Of a stretch of 64,000 nt of DNA, positions 9,215 to 17,190 are shown one piece after another; position 1 is the first letter of the stretch; each line of letters starts with the position of its first letter. The position numbers and the translations under genes were made by a program. The notes below the pieces were generated by a model. The model saw nothing but the letters and a program-made list of their open reading frames with translations, searched no databases and was not told the DNA's origin. The stretch is from UBA5314 sp040217815 (GTDB lineage Bacteria; Bacillota; Syntrophomonadia; Syntrophomonadales; Syntrophomonadaceae), in the NCBI GenBank assembly GCA_040217815.1, contig JBEHWI010000005.1, positions 1 to 64,000 on the forward strand, given 5' to 3'.

Positions 9215-9734
9215 AGATCTGCTCCAATTCGCGCTTATAGCGCATCATGCAATTTTCGGCAAAGGAAGGGATATCTTTGACTCCCAGTTCCTTAAGGCCG
9301 GCCGCGGGCACCGGGGTTCCCTGGGTTTCAATATTGAGGCCTACATGTATGAGGGTTGAAACCAGCGAAGTGGTGGCAATAGATACCGACAGCTTATTCT
9401 TGGCGATATACAGGTCATCGCCGCGTCTGGTCACCGGTATTTCAAACTGTTCCAGCTCCTCTTTTATGCACACCATGAATAGGCGCTGGCGCATGATGGC
9501 CAGGTTCAGATCATGGTTGAAATGTTCAATAATGAAATTGAGCATCAAAGGAGAATAGATATGGGCTTGATCCATGACATCGGCCAGATCCACCATATGG
9601 TCAACCGGAACATTCACCTCACCGGTAAAAGCAACGATGGCATCCCCCAGCAGTTGATAGTTTTGGTAAATCCAATGCGGTGCCAGCTGCCACCCGTCAT
9701 ATTTGATGTTCTCCTCAATATACAGTGTCTCCAT
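9183..9734 (-). CDS. DUF366 family protein in the queuosine operon
   Basis: 183 residues. METLYIEENIKYDGWQLAPHWIY and GDAIVAFTGEVNVPVDHMVDL match the DUF366 family as I know it, which is found beside queuosine genes in archaea and Firmicutes. Its role is unknown; a link to deazaguanine metabolism is inferred from context. The ATG at 9734 overlaps the queC stop (TAATG), so upstream in-frame codons inside queC are not used. Confidence 0.85.
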   Translation of the reverse strand: METLYIEENIKYDGWQLAPHWIYQNYQLLGDAIVAFTGEVNVPVDHMVDLADVMDQAHIYSPLMLNFIIEHFNHDLNLAIMRQRLFMVCIKEELEQFEIPVTRRGDDLYIAKNKLSVSIATTSLVSTLIHVGLNIETQGTPVPAAGLKELGVKDIPSFAENCMMRYKRELEQIYDARCKVRAR

Positions 9735-10339
9735 TACACAACCCCCGCTTTCTTTAAGGCTTCTAAATTGCGCAGGCAGGACGGACAGGCATTGCACGGC
9801 TTAACGCCCCCCAAATAACAGCTCCACGTGCGGTCAGTGCTGAGGCCTATTCGAGCGGCGGCCTTATAGATTTCCACCTTGTCCATTCCCTGCACTTTGG
9901 ATATTACTTGAACCCGGTTTTTGGTAGAAAAATAAAGGGCTTGATTGACGCATTCCACGTATTCCCGGCTGTTGTCGGGAAAATCGACCCCCTCTTCGCG
10001 GTTAAAACCGCATATCACCAGCTCTGCTCCCCGGTCTTCGGCAAACGCCGCTGCCAGGTTGAGAAACAGGCCGTTTCGATTGGGAACCCACGGTTGATCC
10101 ACGGTAAGCCCGCTGCCCTCCATCAACCCTGAATTAAACTCTTTCATAAAGGGCAGTTCAACAACCCGGTGGGCAATGCCGTACTCCCGGCATATGTCCC
10201 TGGAATATTCGATTTCCCGCCGAACCGCCCGCTGTCCATAATCGATGGTCAGGGCCAGTATCACTTCAGCTTCTTCCCGGGCCAGCAGCATCGATACGGT
10301 TGAATCTAGCCCCCCTGACAATAAAGCTACCGCCTTCAT
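9734..10339 (-). CDS. queC: 7-cyano-7-deazaguanine synthase
   Basis: 201 residues. SGGLDST (residues 8-14) is the PP-loop for ATP binding, and the C-terminal CYLGGVKPCNACPSC supplies the four zinc ligands. QueC converts 7-carboxy-7-deazaguanine with ammonia and ATP to preQ0. It overlaps queD by four bases (ATGA) and the DUF366 gene by one base, indicating tight translational coupling. Confidence 0.95.
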   Translation of the reverse strand: MKAVALLSGGLDSTVSMLLAREEAEVILALTIDYGQRAVRREIEYSRDICREYGIAHRVVELPFMKEFNSGLMEGSGLTVDQPWVPNRNGLFLNLAAAFAEDRGAELVICGFNREEGVDFPDNSREYVECVNQALYFSTKNRVQVISKVQGMDKVEIYKAAARIGLSTDRTWSCYLGGVKPCNACPSCLRNLEALKKAGVV

Positions 10340-10707
10340 TCATCATTCTCCCCGTACCAGGCACAAGCCGTTGAAGACTCCCAAACCTGCACCGATTTAA
10401 CACGGATATAGGGAAAGGACGCCTTAAGCTCTTCAAAAATAAAACAGGCCAGGTTTTCAGCCGTGGGATTGACACGGTTGAACGGTTCAACGTCATTGAC
10501 CAGACAGTGGTCAAACTTACCCACAATTCCCTTTAAGACTCCACGCACATCCCGGAAATCTACCAGCATGCCCAACTCATCCAGTTTATCGCCCACCAGA
10601 GCCACTTCGGTTTTCCAGGTGTGGCCATGGATCTGGCTGCAGTTCCCGGGATAACCTTCTAGCCGGTGAGCAGCGGCAAATTCCTCAATTACTTTAACCC
10701 CGTAAAT
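10336..10707 (-). CDS. queD: 6-carboxy-5,6,7,8-tetrahydropterin synthase, apparent ATT start
   Basis: About 123 residues. The family's zinc-binding and catalytic features, EFAAAHRL, GNCSQIHGHTW and DFRDVRGVL, are all present only if translation starts upstream of the first GTG (10605), which lies beyond the HGH motif. In this frame there is no ATG, GTG or TTG between the upstream TGA and that GTG. An ATT at 10705-10707 sits 8 bases after GGAGG and aligns with the usual MYGVKV start. QueD turns dihydroneopterin triphosphate into carboxy-tetrahydropterin. First gene of the operon. A sequencing error at the start codon is the alternative. Confidence 0.85.
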   Translation of the reverse strand: MYGVKVIEEFAAAHRLEGYPGNCSQIHGHTWKTEVALVGDKLDELGMLVDFRDVRGVLKGIVGKFDHCLVNDVEPFNRVNPTAENLACFIFEELKASFPYIRVKSVQVWESSTACAWYGENDE

Positions 10708-10743
10708 AATTAACTCCTCCAGTCACCTTTGTTCTAAACACTT

Positions 10744-10770
10744 ATTATAAATTTTACCACCACCGGGTGG
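10744..10770 (-). promoter_or_regulatory. Possible queD promoter with inverted repeat
   Basis: On the minus strand a TATAAT hexamer (10744-10749) lies about 37 bases upstream of the queD start. A short inverted repeat, CCACC-G-GGTGG (10760-10770), falls in the spacer upstream of it. No convincing -35 hexamer and no preQ1 riboswitch fold were seen, so a repressor site is only a guess. Confidence 0.35.
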
Positions 10771-10807
10771 ATTAAAAAACCAGAAAGCAACAGCTTCACA
10801 GCTTGTT

Positions 10808-10960
10808 CAATGCATCCCTGCATGCAATTTTCACAAGATTAACAATTTTCTCAAAACAATACACACTGACTTTCCTTATATTATTGTTAATATACGGGTC
10901 TAAGATGTGATCCAGGAATGGCTTTGTGCATAAATGCAAGAATTATTGCGTTTGTGCATC
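10808..10960 (+). promoter_or_regulatory. Candidate upstream activator sites for the sigma-54 promoter
   Basis: This otherwise empty stretch is rich in TGCAT boxes. TTTGTGCAT occurs twice in direct orientation (10923-10931 and 10951-10959), and TGCAT-AA-ATGCA forms an inverted repeat at 10927-10938. A further pair of inverted 9-mers, ATTAACAAT/ATTGTTAAT, sits at 10838-10846 and 10883-10891. The TTTGTGCAT repeats lie about 110-145 bases before the sigma-54 promoter, a common distance for enhancer-binding proteins. The binding protein is inferred to be the adjacent activator. Confidence 0.4.
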
Positions 10961-11065
10961 GAACCAGAGCTCTTTACCTCCATTAATTTGCCTGCCTATT
11001 TTCATGAAGTTAGAAGAAGCCTGTATTGACGGCAGCCCGAATTTGCTCCTTTCTTCACAGGTGTA

Positions 11066-11082
11066 TTGGCATATTTATTGCA
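11066..11082 (+). promoter_or_regulatory. Sigma-54 (RpoN) promoter
   Basis: TTGGCATATTTATTGCA matches the sigma-54 consensus YTGGCACG-N4-TTGCW, with GG and GC separated by the required 10 bases. Transcription would begin near 11093, giving a leader of about 218 bases before the CoA-transferase ATG. The convergent gene on the far side encodes a sigma-54 activator. No other gene lies between promoter and CoA-transferase. Confidence 0.75.
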
Positions 11083-11310
11083 ATTTCAAAAAACGAACGA
11101 CATTAATCTATTCTAAACTAAGTTTGACTCACATTGGGGGGAGGTGAAGCTTAGTCATCGGTTTTTCTGCTTTACTAGAGAATTAATATAAGGGGGATCT
11201 TGAGCGGAGATACCGTTGATTCTAACATCAAAGGAACACCAAACAGAGCGGACCCAGTTTTACCCTTGATGATTTAGAATCCTTATCTATTGGACAAGGA
11301 GGACGATTGA

Positions 11311-12654
11311 ATGTCAATAATGGATGAATATAATAAGAAACTTATAACTGCTGAACAGGCAGCTGCATTGGTTAAATCCGGTGATTGGGTACAGTACGGT
11401 GAGTTTGTACAGCAGCCCGTAGAAATTGACGCCGCACTGGCCAAACGCAAAGATGAATTAAAAGATGTTAAAATCCGCATGGTAACCATGACCTTCCTAC
11501 CCCAAGTATGTCAAGTGGATCCCAACCGAGATGTCTTCTGTATGAATGACTGGCATTTTTCCGGCGTATCCCGTAAGCTTCATGGCGCTGACCTGTGCAA
11601 TTATATTCCCCTGACCTATCACGAAGGTCCTATGCATTACCGCCGGGGAAACGATCCGGTTGATATATGCTTCCAGCCTGTTACTCCGATGGACAAGAAC
11701 GGCTTCTTCAACGTCAGTACTTCCAACTCCATATCTTCAGCCGTTTTAGATGTAGCCAAGATCAAAGTTCTTTATGTAAACCAATCAGCCCCCTGGTGCT
11801 GTGGTGGCAGCGGGGAAATTGTCCATATATCCGATGTTGATTACGTTGTTGAAAGCCAGACCAATCATGCTCTGCCCCAGGTTCCCGGCGTTCCTCCCAG
11901 CGATGTGGACAAAAAGATTGCCGGACTCATCATGGAAACCATGCGTGACGGAGACTGCGTCCAGCTCGGTATCGGCGGTATGCCCAACGCCGTTGGAGCC
12001 ATGATCGCCCAATCCGATTTGAAGGACCTGGGTGTTCACACCGAAATGCTGGTTGACTCTTTTGTAGATATGTACGAAGCCGGCCGACTGACCGGTAAGA
12101 AAAAGCAGTTTGATAAAGGAAAAATGGTATGGACCTTCGCCATGGGGACCAAAAAGCTCTATGATTTCCTGGACAACAACCCGTGTTGTGCGAGCTATCC
12201 AGTTGATTACACCAATGATCCTTTCGTCATTGCCAAAATGGACAACATGGTCTGCATTAACAACTGTGTCGAAGTCGACCTCTTCGGCCAGGTTGCTTCC
12301 GAAGCTTCCAATGGCAGACAGATTTCCGGCACCGGCGGTCAGCTGGACTTCATTTTTGCCTCCTACCGCTCCAATGGAGGCCGGGGTTATATCGCCTTAA
12401 CCTCTACTGTTAAAGGCAAAGACGGTGAACTTAAGTCCAGAATCATGCCCGGCTTAAGCCCGGGAACCATAGTAACCGTCCCGCGTTCTTTCAATTACTT
12501 TGTAGTTACTGAATACGGTATGTTCAACTGCCAGGGTAAAACAACCTGGGAACGCGCTGAAGGCATCATCAATCTGGCTCATCCACAATTCCGCGATCAA
12601 TTGATCGAACAAGCCCAAAAACTTAAAATCTGGAGAAAATCAAATAAAATCTAA
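11311..12654 (+). CDS. Butyryl-CoA:acetate / 4-hydroxybutyrate-type CoA-transferase
   Basis: 447 residues, typical of the acetyl-CoA hydrolase/transferase family (Cat2/AbfT/But). Glycine motifs GIGGMPNAV and SGTGGQLDF are present, and the catalytic Glu is expected in HTEMLVDS, where a glutamyl-CoA thioester forms. The enzyme swaps CoA between acyl-CoA and acetate; in a syntroph it could activate butyrate with acetyl-CoA. Which acyl group it prefers cannot be read from sequence. The start has AGGAGG 8 bases upstream. It is a single-gene unit behind a sigma-54 promoter and before a strong terminator. Confidence 0.9.
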   Translation: MSIMDEYNKKLITAEQAAALVKSGDWVQYGEFVQQPVEIDAALAKRKDELKDVKIRMVTMTFLPQVCQVDPNRDVFCMNDWHFSGVSRKLHGADLCNYIPLTYHEGPMHYRRGNDPVDICFQPVTPMDKNGFFNVSTSNSISSAVLDVAKIKVLYVNQSAPWCCGGSGEIVHISDVDYVVESQTNHALPQVPGVPPSDVDKKIAGLIMETMRDGDCVQLGIGGMPNAVGAMIAQSDLKDLGVHTEMLVDSFVDMYEAGRLTGKKKQFDKGKMVWTFAMGTKKLYDFLDNNPCCASYPVDYTNDPFVIAKMDNMVCINNCVEVDLFGQVASEASNGRQISGTGGQLDFIFASYRSNGGRGYIALTSTVKGKDGELKSRIMPGLSPGTIVTVPRSFNYFVVTEYGMFNCQGKTTWERAEGIINLAHPQFRDQLIEQAQKLKIWRKSNKI

Positions 12655-12667
12655 GCTAACAACAACT

Positions 12668-12700
12668 AGGGTCCCTTGCAAAGGGACCCTTTACTTTTTT
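12668..12700 (+). terminator. Terminator of the CoA-transferase
   Basis: The stem AGGGTCCCT/AGGGACCCT with a short loop (12668-12690) is followed by TTACTTTTTT. It lies 14 bases past the stop codon and separates this gene from the convergent activator gene ending at 12732. Confidence 0.85.
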
Positions 12701-12731
12701 ATATCACCTGTTTTGTTGCCAAGACAATTCA

Positions 12732-14825
12732 CTACTGTTGTCTTATTCCGTATTTATTTGCCTTGCGGGATATGGTGGAGGCATCTACTTCAAGAATAGA
12801 AGCCACCTTATGGCAGGAATCGGCGATGGCGAAAGTTTTTTCCAAAAGGATCTTCTCTACGCTCTCCACCGCCGATTTCAAAGGAACGATGCGGTTCACA
12901 CTCACCGGTTGGCCGGCATCATAGTGGGCATTTTCCTCCACCCGGAATATATAGCTGGGCAGATTGGCACGCCCTATTTCATCATTGTTGCTGGTTACAA
13001 TCAGGCGTTCCACCAGATTTTCCAGCTCCCTGATATTACCAGGCCACTCGTAAATGGTAAGAGACTCAATCGCTTCTGAGTCAATAGTCTTTTTCATGCT
13101 GTAGCGCTCGTTAAAAACGCCCATAAAATGCCGGACCAGGTGGGGTATATCCTCCCTGCGTTCCCGTAAAGCCGGTACATGGATGGGCACAACATTCAAA
13201 CGGTAATACAGATCTTCTCTAAAGGCGCCGCCCTTTACCAGCTGGCTTAATTCTTTATTGCTTATCGAAATTATTCTTACATCTATTTTTATGGTCTGGG
13301 TTCCACCCACCCGTATTATTTCGCGCTGCTGCAGTGCCCGCAAAAGCTTAACCTGCAGGTGCAACGGGATGTCCCCTATCTCATCGAGCAGCAGGGTGCC
13401 CCCGTTGGCGACTTCAAAGAGACCCGGCTTACCCTGTTTGCTGGCCCCGGTAAAGGCTCCTGCCTCGTAGCCAAAGAGTTCCGATTCGAGAAGATTTTCA
13501 GGTATAGCCCCACAGTTCAGCTTTACAAACGGTCCGTTGCGCCGGGCGCTGTTGCGCTGGATTATTTCTCCGATAACTTCTTTGCCCACTCCTGATTCGC
13601 CGGAAATCAAAACCGTGGAATCAACCTCACCGACCTTCATGGCCTGGTAGACAATTTTCTCCATATCTTTGTTCTTGAATATAAAATCCTGGGAAAGGCG
13701 CATCCGCATTTCATTCATCTGGAATTCAAAGTGGTGGCGCAGCCCTTCCAACTGCTCCACCTTCTGTTTAAGCACTGTCAATTCGCTGACATCGCGAACG
13801 CTGGTCACAATGCGGTAAATCTCGCCCTGTTCGTCAAAAACCGGGGTAGCGCTTACCAGCAAATCAGTTCCGGTTATAGTTTTCAAGGTAGTGGTAATCG
13901 GTTTTTTCTGATCTATAACCATAATTGAGGCTGACCGGGACAGTATACCGGTATCAACCAGCTCGTGCATGGTCTTGTTGACCAGGTCCTTTTCCCCCAG
14001 TCCGGTCATTCTCTCCACCGCCTGGTTTATGCGCAGGGTCAGCCCCTTGTTGTCTGTTATATAGAGTCCATCAAAAGAAGAATCAATTATGGCGTCCATT
14101 TCCTTGTTGAGAGCTTTCACGTACTCCAGCTCCCGGGCCACCACTTCAATGTCCGATTCATCATAAACTACGGCTACCGCTCCAATTATCTTTCCGTCTT
14201 TAATTATAGGCGCCCGGTTGGTAATAGCATTTGTATTGCCAAATCTTACTTTTGCGCCCAACTCGGCTTTGCCGGTTGCAACCACCTTGAGTAAGTCGCT
14301 CTCAGGAACTACACTTGAAATAATACGTCCTAAAACATCTTCTTTTTTCATCCCGGTGATTCCCTCGGCTGCCTTATTCCAGGTAATAATAGCCCCCGAA
14401 CAGTCAATAGCTATTATGGGGTTGTAGGTTGAATTAATGAGGGTTTCCATTTGGCTGGAGATTTCGGAAATCTTGGTATTGAGGCCGGTCATAAAATCGT
14501 TTCGGGTCACAAAACCCACTATGTTGCCATCTTCGATAACCGGGTAGCAGCCTGTGTAAGAAGCGTCCAATTCCATGATGTCAGTGTCAGGTGCAACGCT
14601 GGTAAAATGGCTGGCCATAAATTCTCTAATCGGTCTGGTGAGATCCGCGCTGTCGGCAATAGCCTGGACTATGTGAGTACGGCTGAAAACTCCTAGCAGT
14701 TCTCCATTTTCCATAACCGGAGCGCCTTCCAGTTTTTTTTCCATCAAGACGGCCGCCGCCCTGGCCAAACTCACCTCGGGAGTCAAGATCTCTAAATCTT
14801 TCGACATGAAGCTACATATTTTCAC
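12732..14825 (-). CDS. Sigma-54-dependent activator with CBS pair and PAS domains
   Basis: 697 residues from a GTG at 14825 (AGGGGGGAAAGT upstream), giving the usual CBS start MKICSFMSKD. Domains in order: two CBS motifs (about 1-115), PAS (about 130-235), PAS (about 250-355), a short coiled coil, the AAA+ domain with Walker A GESGVGKE (about 408), the sigma-54 contact loop GAFTGA (about 456) and GGTLLLDEIGDIP, and a Fis-type HTH ending in STISRKANKYGI. CBS pairs usually sense adenine nucleotides, and PAS domains ligands or redox. It is convergent with the CoA-transferase that carries a sigma-54 promoter, so it is the likely regulator (inference). Confidence 0.93.
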   Translation of the reverse strand: MKICSFMSKDLEILTPEVSLARAAAVLMEKKLEGAPVMENGELLGVFSRTHIVQAIADSADLTRPIREFMASHFTSVAPDTDIMELDASYTGCYPVIEDGNIVGFVTRNDFMTGLNTKISEISSQMETLINSTYNPIIAIDCSGAIITWNKAAEGITGMKKEDVLGRIISSVVPESDLLKVVATGKAELGAKVRFGNTNAITNRAPIIKDGKIIGAVAVVYDESDIEVVARELEYVKALNKEMDAIIDSSFDGLYITDNKGLTLRINQAVERMTGLGEKDLVNKTMHELVDTGILSRSASIMVIDQKKPITTTLKTITGTDLLVSATPVFDEQGEIYRIVTSVRDVSELTVLKQKVEQLEGLRHHFEFQMNEMRMRLSQDFIFKNKDMEKIVYQAMKVGEVDSTVLISGESGVGKEVIGEIIQRNSARRNGPFVKLNCGAIPENLLESELFGYEAGAFTGASKQGKPGLFEVANGGTLLLDEIGDIPLHLQVKLLRALQQREIIRVGGTQTIKIDVRIISISNKELSQLVKGGAFREDLYYRLNVVPIHVPALRERREDIPHLVRHFMGVFNERYSMKKTIDSEAIESLTIYEWPGNIRELENLVERLIVTSNNDEIGRANLPSYIFRVEENAHYDAGQPVSVNRIVPLKSAVESVEKILLEKTFAIADSCHKVASILEVDASTISRKANKYGIRQQ

Positions 14826-14989
14826 ACTTTCCCCCCCTACGGACATATTTCCGTAAGCAATTATCCCCCAATTTGTCTTATATTATCTCAAGTTCAATTA
14901 TACCCGTAAATCCTGTAATTTTTAAGCACATTCCAATATTAAATGAACAGTTTTAAAAAACTGAATACTCTGACGTTCTATCGGCTTTT

Positions 14990-15109
14990 CTACTGTCCAG
15001 GTATTCCAAACATAAAATATTCATGGGGAAAAAGATAAACTGTGAAATGTAATAATAGCAGATTTATAAGAAGGCAAAGCGACAACCGGTTCAAGACGGA
15101 AGGCGGCAT
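14990..15109 (-). CDS. Possible 39-residue membrane peptide downstream of hfq
   Basis: An ATG at 15109 has GGGAGGGGG four bases upstream, a strong site. The frame encodes MPPSVLNRLSLCLLINLL..., a single hydrophobic segment (about 8-30), and ends at 14990. It starts 40 bases after the hfq stop on the same strand. No family is recognised, and chance occurrence is quite possible. Apart from this, the 324 bases between the activator start and the hfq stop hold nothing recognisable. Confidence 0.3.
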   Translation of the reverse strand: MPPSVLNRLSLCLLINLLLLHFTVYLFPHEYFMFGIPGQ

Positions 15110-15149
15110 TAAACCCCCTCCCGACAAACCCTGGCCGTTAAATGATGAC

Positions 15150-15401
15150 TTAAGCGTCCTCGTTTTTATTGGCGTCCAGATTGGCAATGTTGACTGGCTT
15201 TAAAGGAGCAACCGTAGAGATTGCATGTTTATAAACCAGCTGTTGTTTATTGTCAAGTTCAACTACTACGGTAAAATTGTCAAATCCCTTGACAACACCT
15301 TTTATTTGAAAACCGTTGACCAGGAAGATGGTAACCGGCATCTTTTCCTTCCTGACCTGATTTAGGAATGCATCTTGCAGGTTGAATTGACCTTTACTCA
15401 T
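15150..15401 (-). CDS. hfq: RNA chaperone Hfq
   Basis: 83 residues. NLQDAFLNQVRKEKMPVTIFLVNGFQIKGVVKGFDNF is the Sm1 motif and YKHAISTV the Sm2 motif of Hfq, followed by a short Asp/Asn-rich tail. Hfq forms a hexameric ring that binds small RNAs and mRNAs. The ATG at 15401 (MSKGQFNLQ) has GGGGGT upstream and fits family starts. It follows miaA on the same strand, a widespread arrangement. Confidence 0.95.
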   Translation of the reverse strand: MSKGQFNLQDAFLNQVRKEKMPVTIFLVNGFQIKGVVKGFDNFTVVVELDNKQQLVYKHAISTVAPLKPVNIANLDANKNEDA

Positions 15402-15443
15402 ATATTTAACCCCCATTTCTACTACTTGCATCTATAATTAATT

Positions 15444-16382
15444 CTACGCCCCCATAAATTGTCCTTCCAGGTAATTTAAAATATTTTCGACCAGCATTTT
15501 GGGGATGTCTTCGTTGTTCACCTTTATCCAGTGGATGCGGCCGTCGCGTTTAAACCAGGTTAACTGGCGCTTGGCAAAACGTCGGGTTTCCAGCTTAATT
15601 TCCGCCACCATCTCCTTATAGCTTAAAAAGCCGGTTAAATACCAGATTACCTGCTTGTAACCCAGGGCCTGCATGGCATTGGCACGATAATCACATCCGC
15701 TGGCAATCAGACCCTCCACTTCTTTGATAAGACCCATGTCAAGCATCTTTTCGACGCGCTGTTCAATCCTTTCATACAGTTCTTTGCGCTCCATCATGAG
15801 CCCCACCACAGCCAGTTGGTAGGCGCCGCTTTTACGCTGCTGCTGCATGGAAAATGGCACTCCGGTAAGTTCATAAACTTCCAGGGCTCTCACAATTCTC
15901 TTTTCATCATTGAGGTTTATTTTCCTGGCATAGTCCGGGTCTATGGTCGTCAGATGTGCATAAACTGCTTCCAGTCCTTTTGCTTCTATCATATTATGCC
16001 ACTTTTGCCGAACCTTTTGCTTGGACTCGATAGGATAAAACTGGTAGTCATCGACCACCGCCTGGTAGTAAAGGCCGGTTCCTCCAACCAGAATAGGCAG
16101 TTTACCCCTGGTTTGAACCTCTTCGATAGTCTTCCTGGCCAGGGCCTGGTAACGGGCTACGTTGAAATCCTCATTCACGTTGGCTATATCAATAAGGTGA
16201 TGGGGCACCATGCCCTGGTCCAGGCGGCTAACCTTGGCCGTCCCGATATCCATTCCCCGGTATACCTGCATCGAATCACAGGACAGGATTTCCCCTCCCA
16301 GGCGCGAGGCTACTTCAATGGATATAGCCGATTTCCCTACCGCGGTAGGTCCTACAATTGCAGCCAGCTTCATTCGGCCCAT
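15444..16382 (-). CDS. miaA: tRNA dimethylallyltransferase
   Basis: 312 residues. GPTAVGKS is the P loop, DSMQVYRGMDIGTAK and GGTGLYYQA are MiaA signatures, and KRQLTWFKRD lies near the C-terminus. The enzyme adds a dimethylallyl group to A37 of tRNAs reading codons that start with U. The next step, methylthiolation, is done by MiaB, encoded at 28.6-30.0 kb. It overlaps the upstream methyltransferase gene by 13 bases; AAAGGGGGG precedes the ATG. Confidence 0.95.
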   Translation of the reverse strand: MGRMKLAAIVGPTAVGKSAISIEVASRLGGEILSCDSMQVYRGMDIGTAKVSRLDQGMVPHHLIDIANVNEDFNVARYQALARKTIEEVQTRGKLPILVGGTGLYYQAVVDDYQFYPIESKQKVRQKWHNMIEAKGLEAVYAHLTTIDPDYARKINLNDEKRIVRALEVYELTGVPFSMQQQRKSGAYQLAVVGLMMERKELYERIEQRVEKMLDMGLIKEVEGLIASGCDYRANAMQALGYKQVIWYLTGFLSYKEMVAEIKLETRRFAKRQLTWFKRDGRIHWIKVNNEDIPKMLVENILNYLEGQFMGA

Positions 16383-17188
16383 GAGGCCTGCCCCCCTTTC
16401 GGCAAATCCGGACCGGTTGTTATCACTCCATAGGCAAGCGTACTGTGATGGCCGCCAACGATATTGTCAATCCCCAGGCGCTCAAACTCGGAACTGCCGT
16501 GCCTTTCTTTTACGACCACCCGGTGGCGGGCAACCCGACGAGCCTCGGCAATTACCTCAAGGCTCAAGGGCTCATGGTTGGCCAGAGAGCGCAGAGGTGA
16601 GATGGCGGCGCTTTCTAAAACCGGCCTGCGAAACATGGGGTCAAAATATACTATATCAAAAGCGTTATCGGGGAGGTCTTTTAGATATGTATAATGGTCG
16701 CAGTTTATTATCTGCACTCGTCTTACGGCTTCCTGCAGCCATTCTGAATCGGCCTGGTACATTTTCATCCCCCACTTTACGACCTGGGCGATGCCCGGAG
16801 CTGATTCCAGTCCTACCACCCGTCCCCGGGGCAGAAAATACGCTGCCACTATACTGTCGGCCCCCAAACCTATGGTGCAGTCTAGAAAGCTAAAATCGGG
16901 TTCAAACTGACAGGCCTTGACCAACGGATCAACCGTGTGCAGTTTGCGGCAGGCCCCGAGCCTGACCCTTGAAACGCTTGGATGAAAAAAGAATTTTTCC
17001 GCCCCATGATAAAGAATAGGCCCCTCTTCCTGCCATATAATAACCGCGTCGGCTGCGTAATCACGGGCCAGTTTTTCCAGGCTGCGCCGCTCCCGGGGAT
17101 AAAAAGCAAAACCGCTTTCCTCCAGAAATTCCCTGAGTAGAGCATCTGATCCAGTGTCCCGGTGGGGAGTGCTGACTATGATATTCAT
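16370..17188 (-). CDS. Class I SAM-dependent methyltransferase, RsmJ-like
   Basis: 272 residues. FLDCTIGLGADSIVAAYFL is the SAM-binding motif I, GRVVGLESAPG motif II, and VYFDPMF the catalytic-type motif IV. The combination of a 'TxGLGxDS' motif with DPMF resembles the RsmJ/DUF548 family, which methylates 16S rRNA guanine 1516 in E. coli; the substrate here is inferred only. The ATG at 17188 begins two bases after the mutL stop, with AGAGG upstream. It lies in the mutL-miaA interval. Confidence 0.8.
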   Translation of the reverse strand: MNIIVSTPHRDTGSDALLREFLEESGFAFYPRERRSLEKLARDYAADAVIIWQEEGPILYHGAEKFFFHPSVSRVRLGACRKLHTVDPLVKACQFEPDFSFLDCTIGLGADSIVAAYFLPRGRVVGLESAPGIAQVVKWGMKMYQADSEWLQEAVRRVQIINCDHYTYLKDLPDNAFDIVYFDPMFRRPVLESAAISPLRSLANHEPLSLEVIAEARRVARHRVVVKERHGSSEFERLGIDNIVGGHHSTLAYGVITTGPDLPKGGQASWAE

Positions 17189-17190
17189 TT

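Noticed and set aside
10708..10800. Possible preQ1 riboswitch before queD
   Set aside because: No preQ1-I or -II stem and pseudoknot pattern was found; only a short inverted repeat and a TATAAT.
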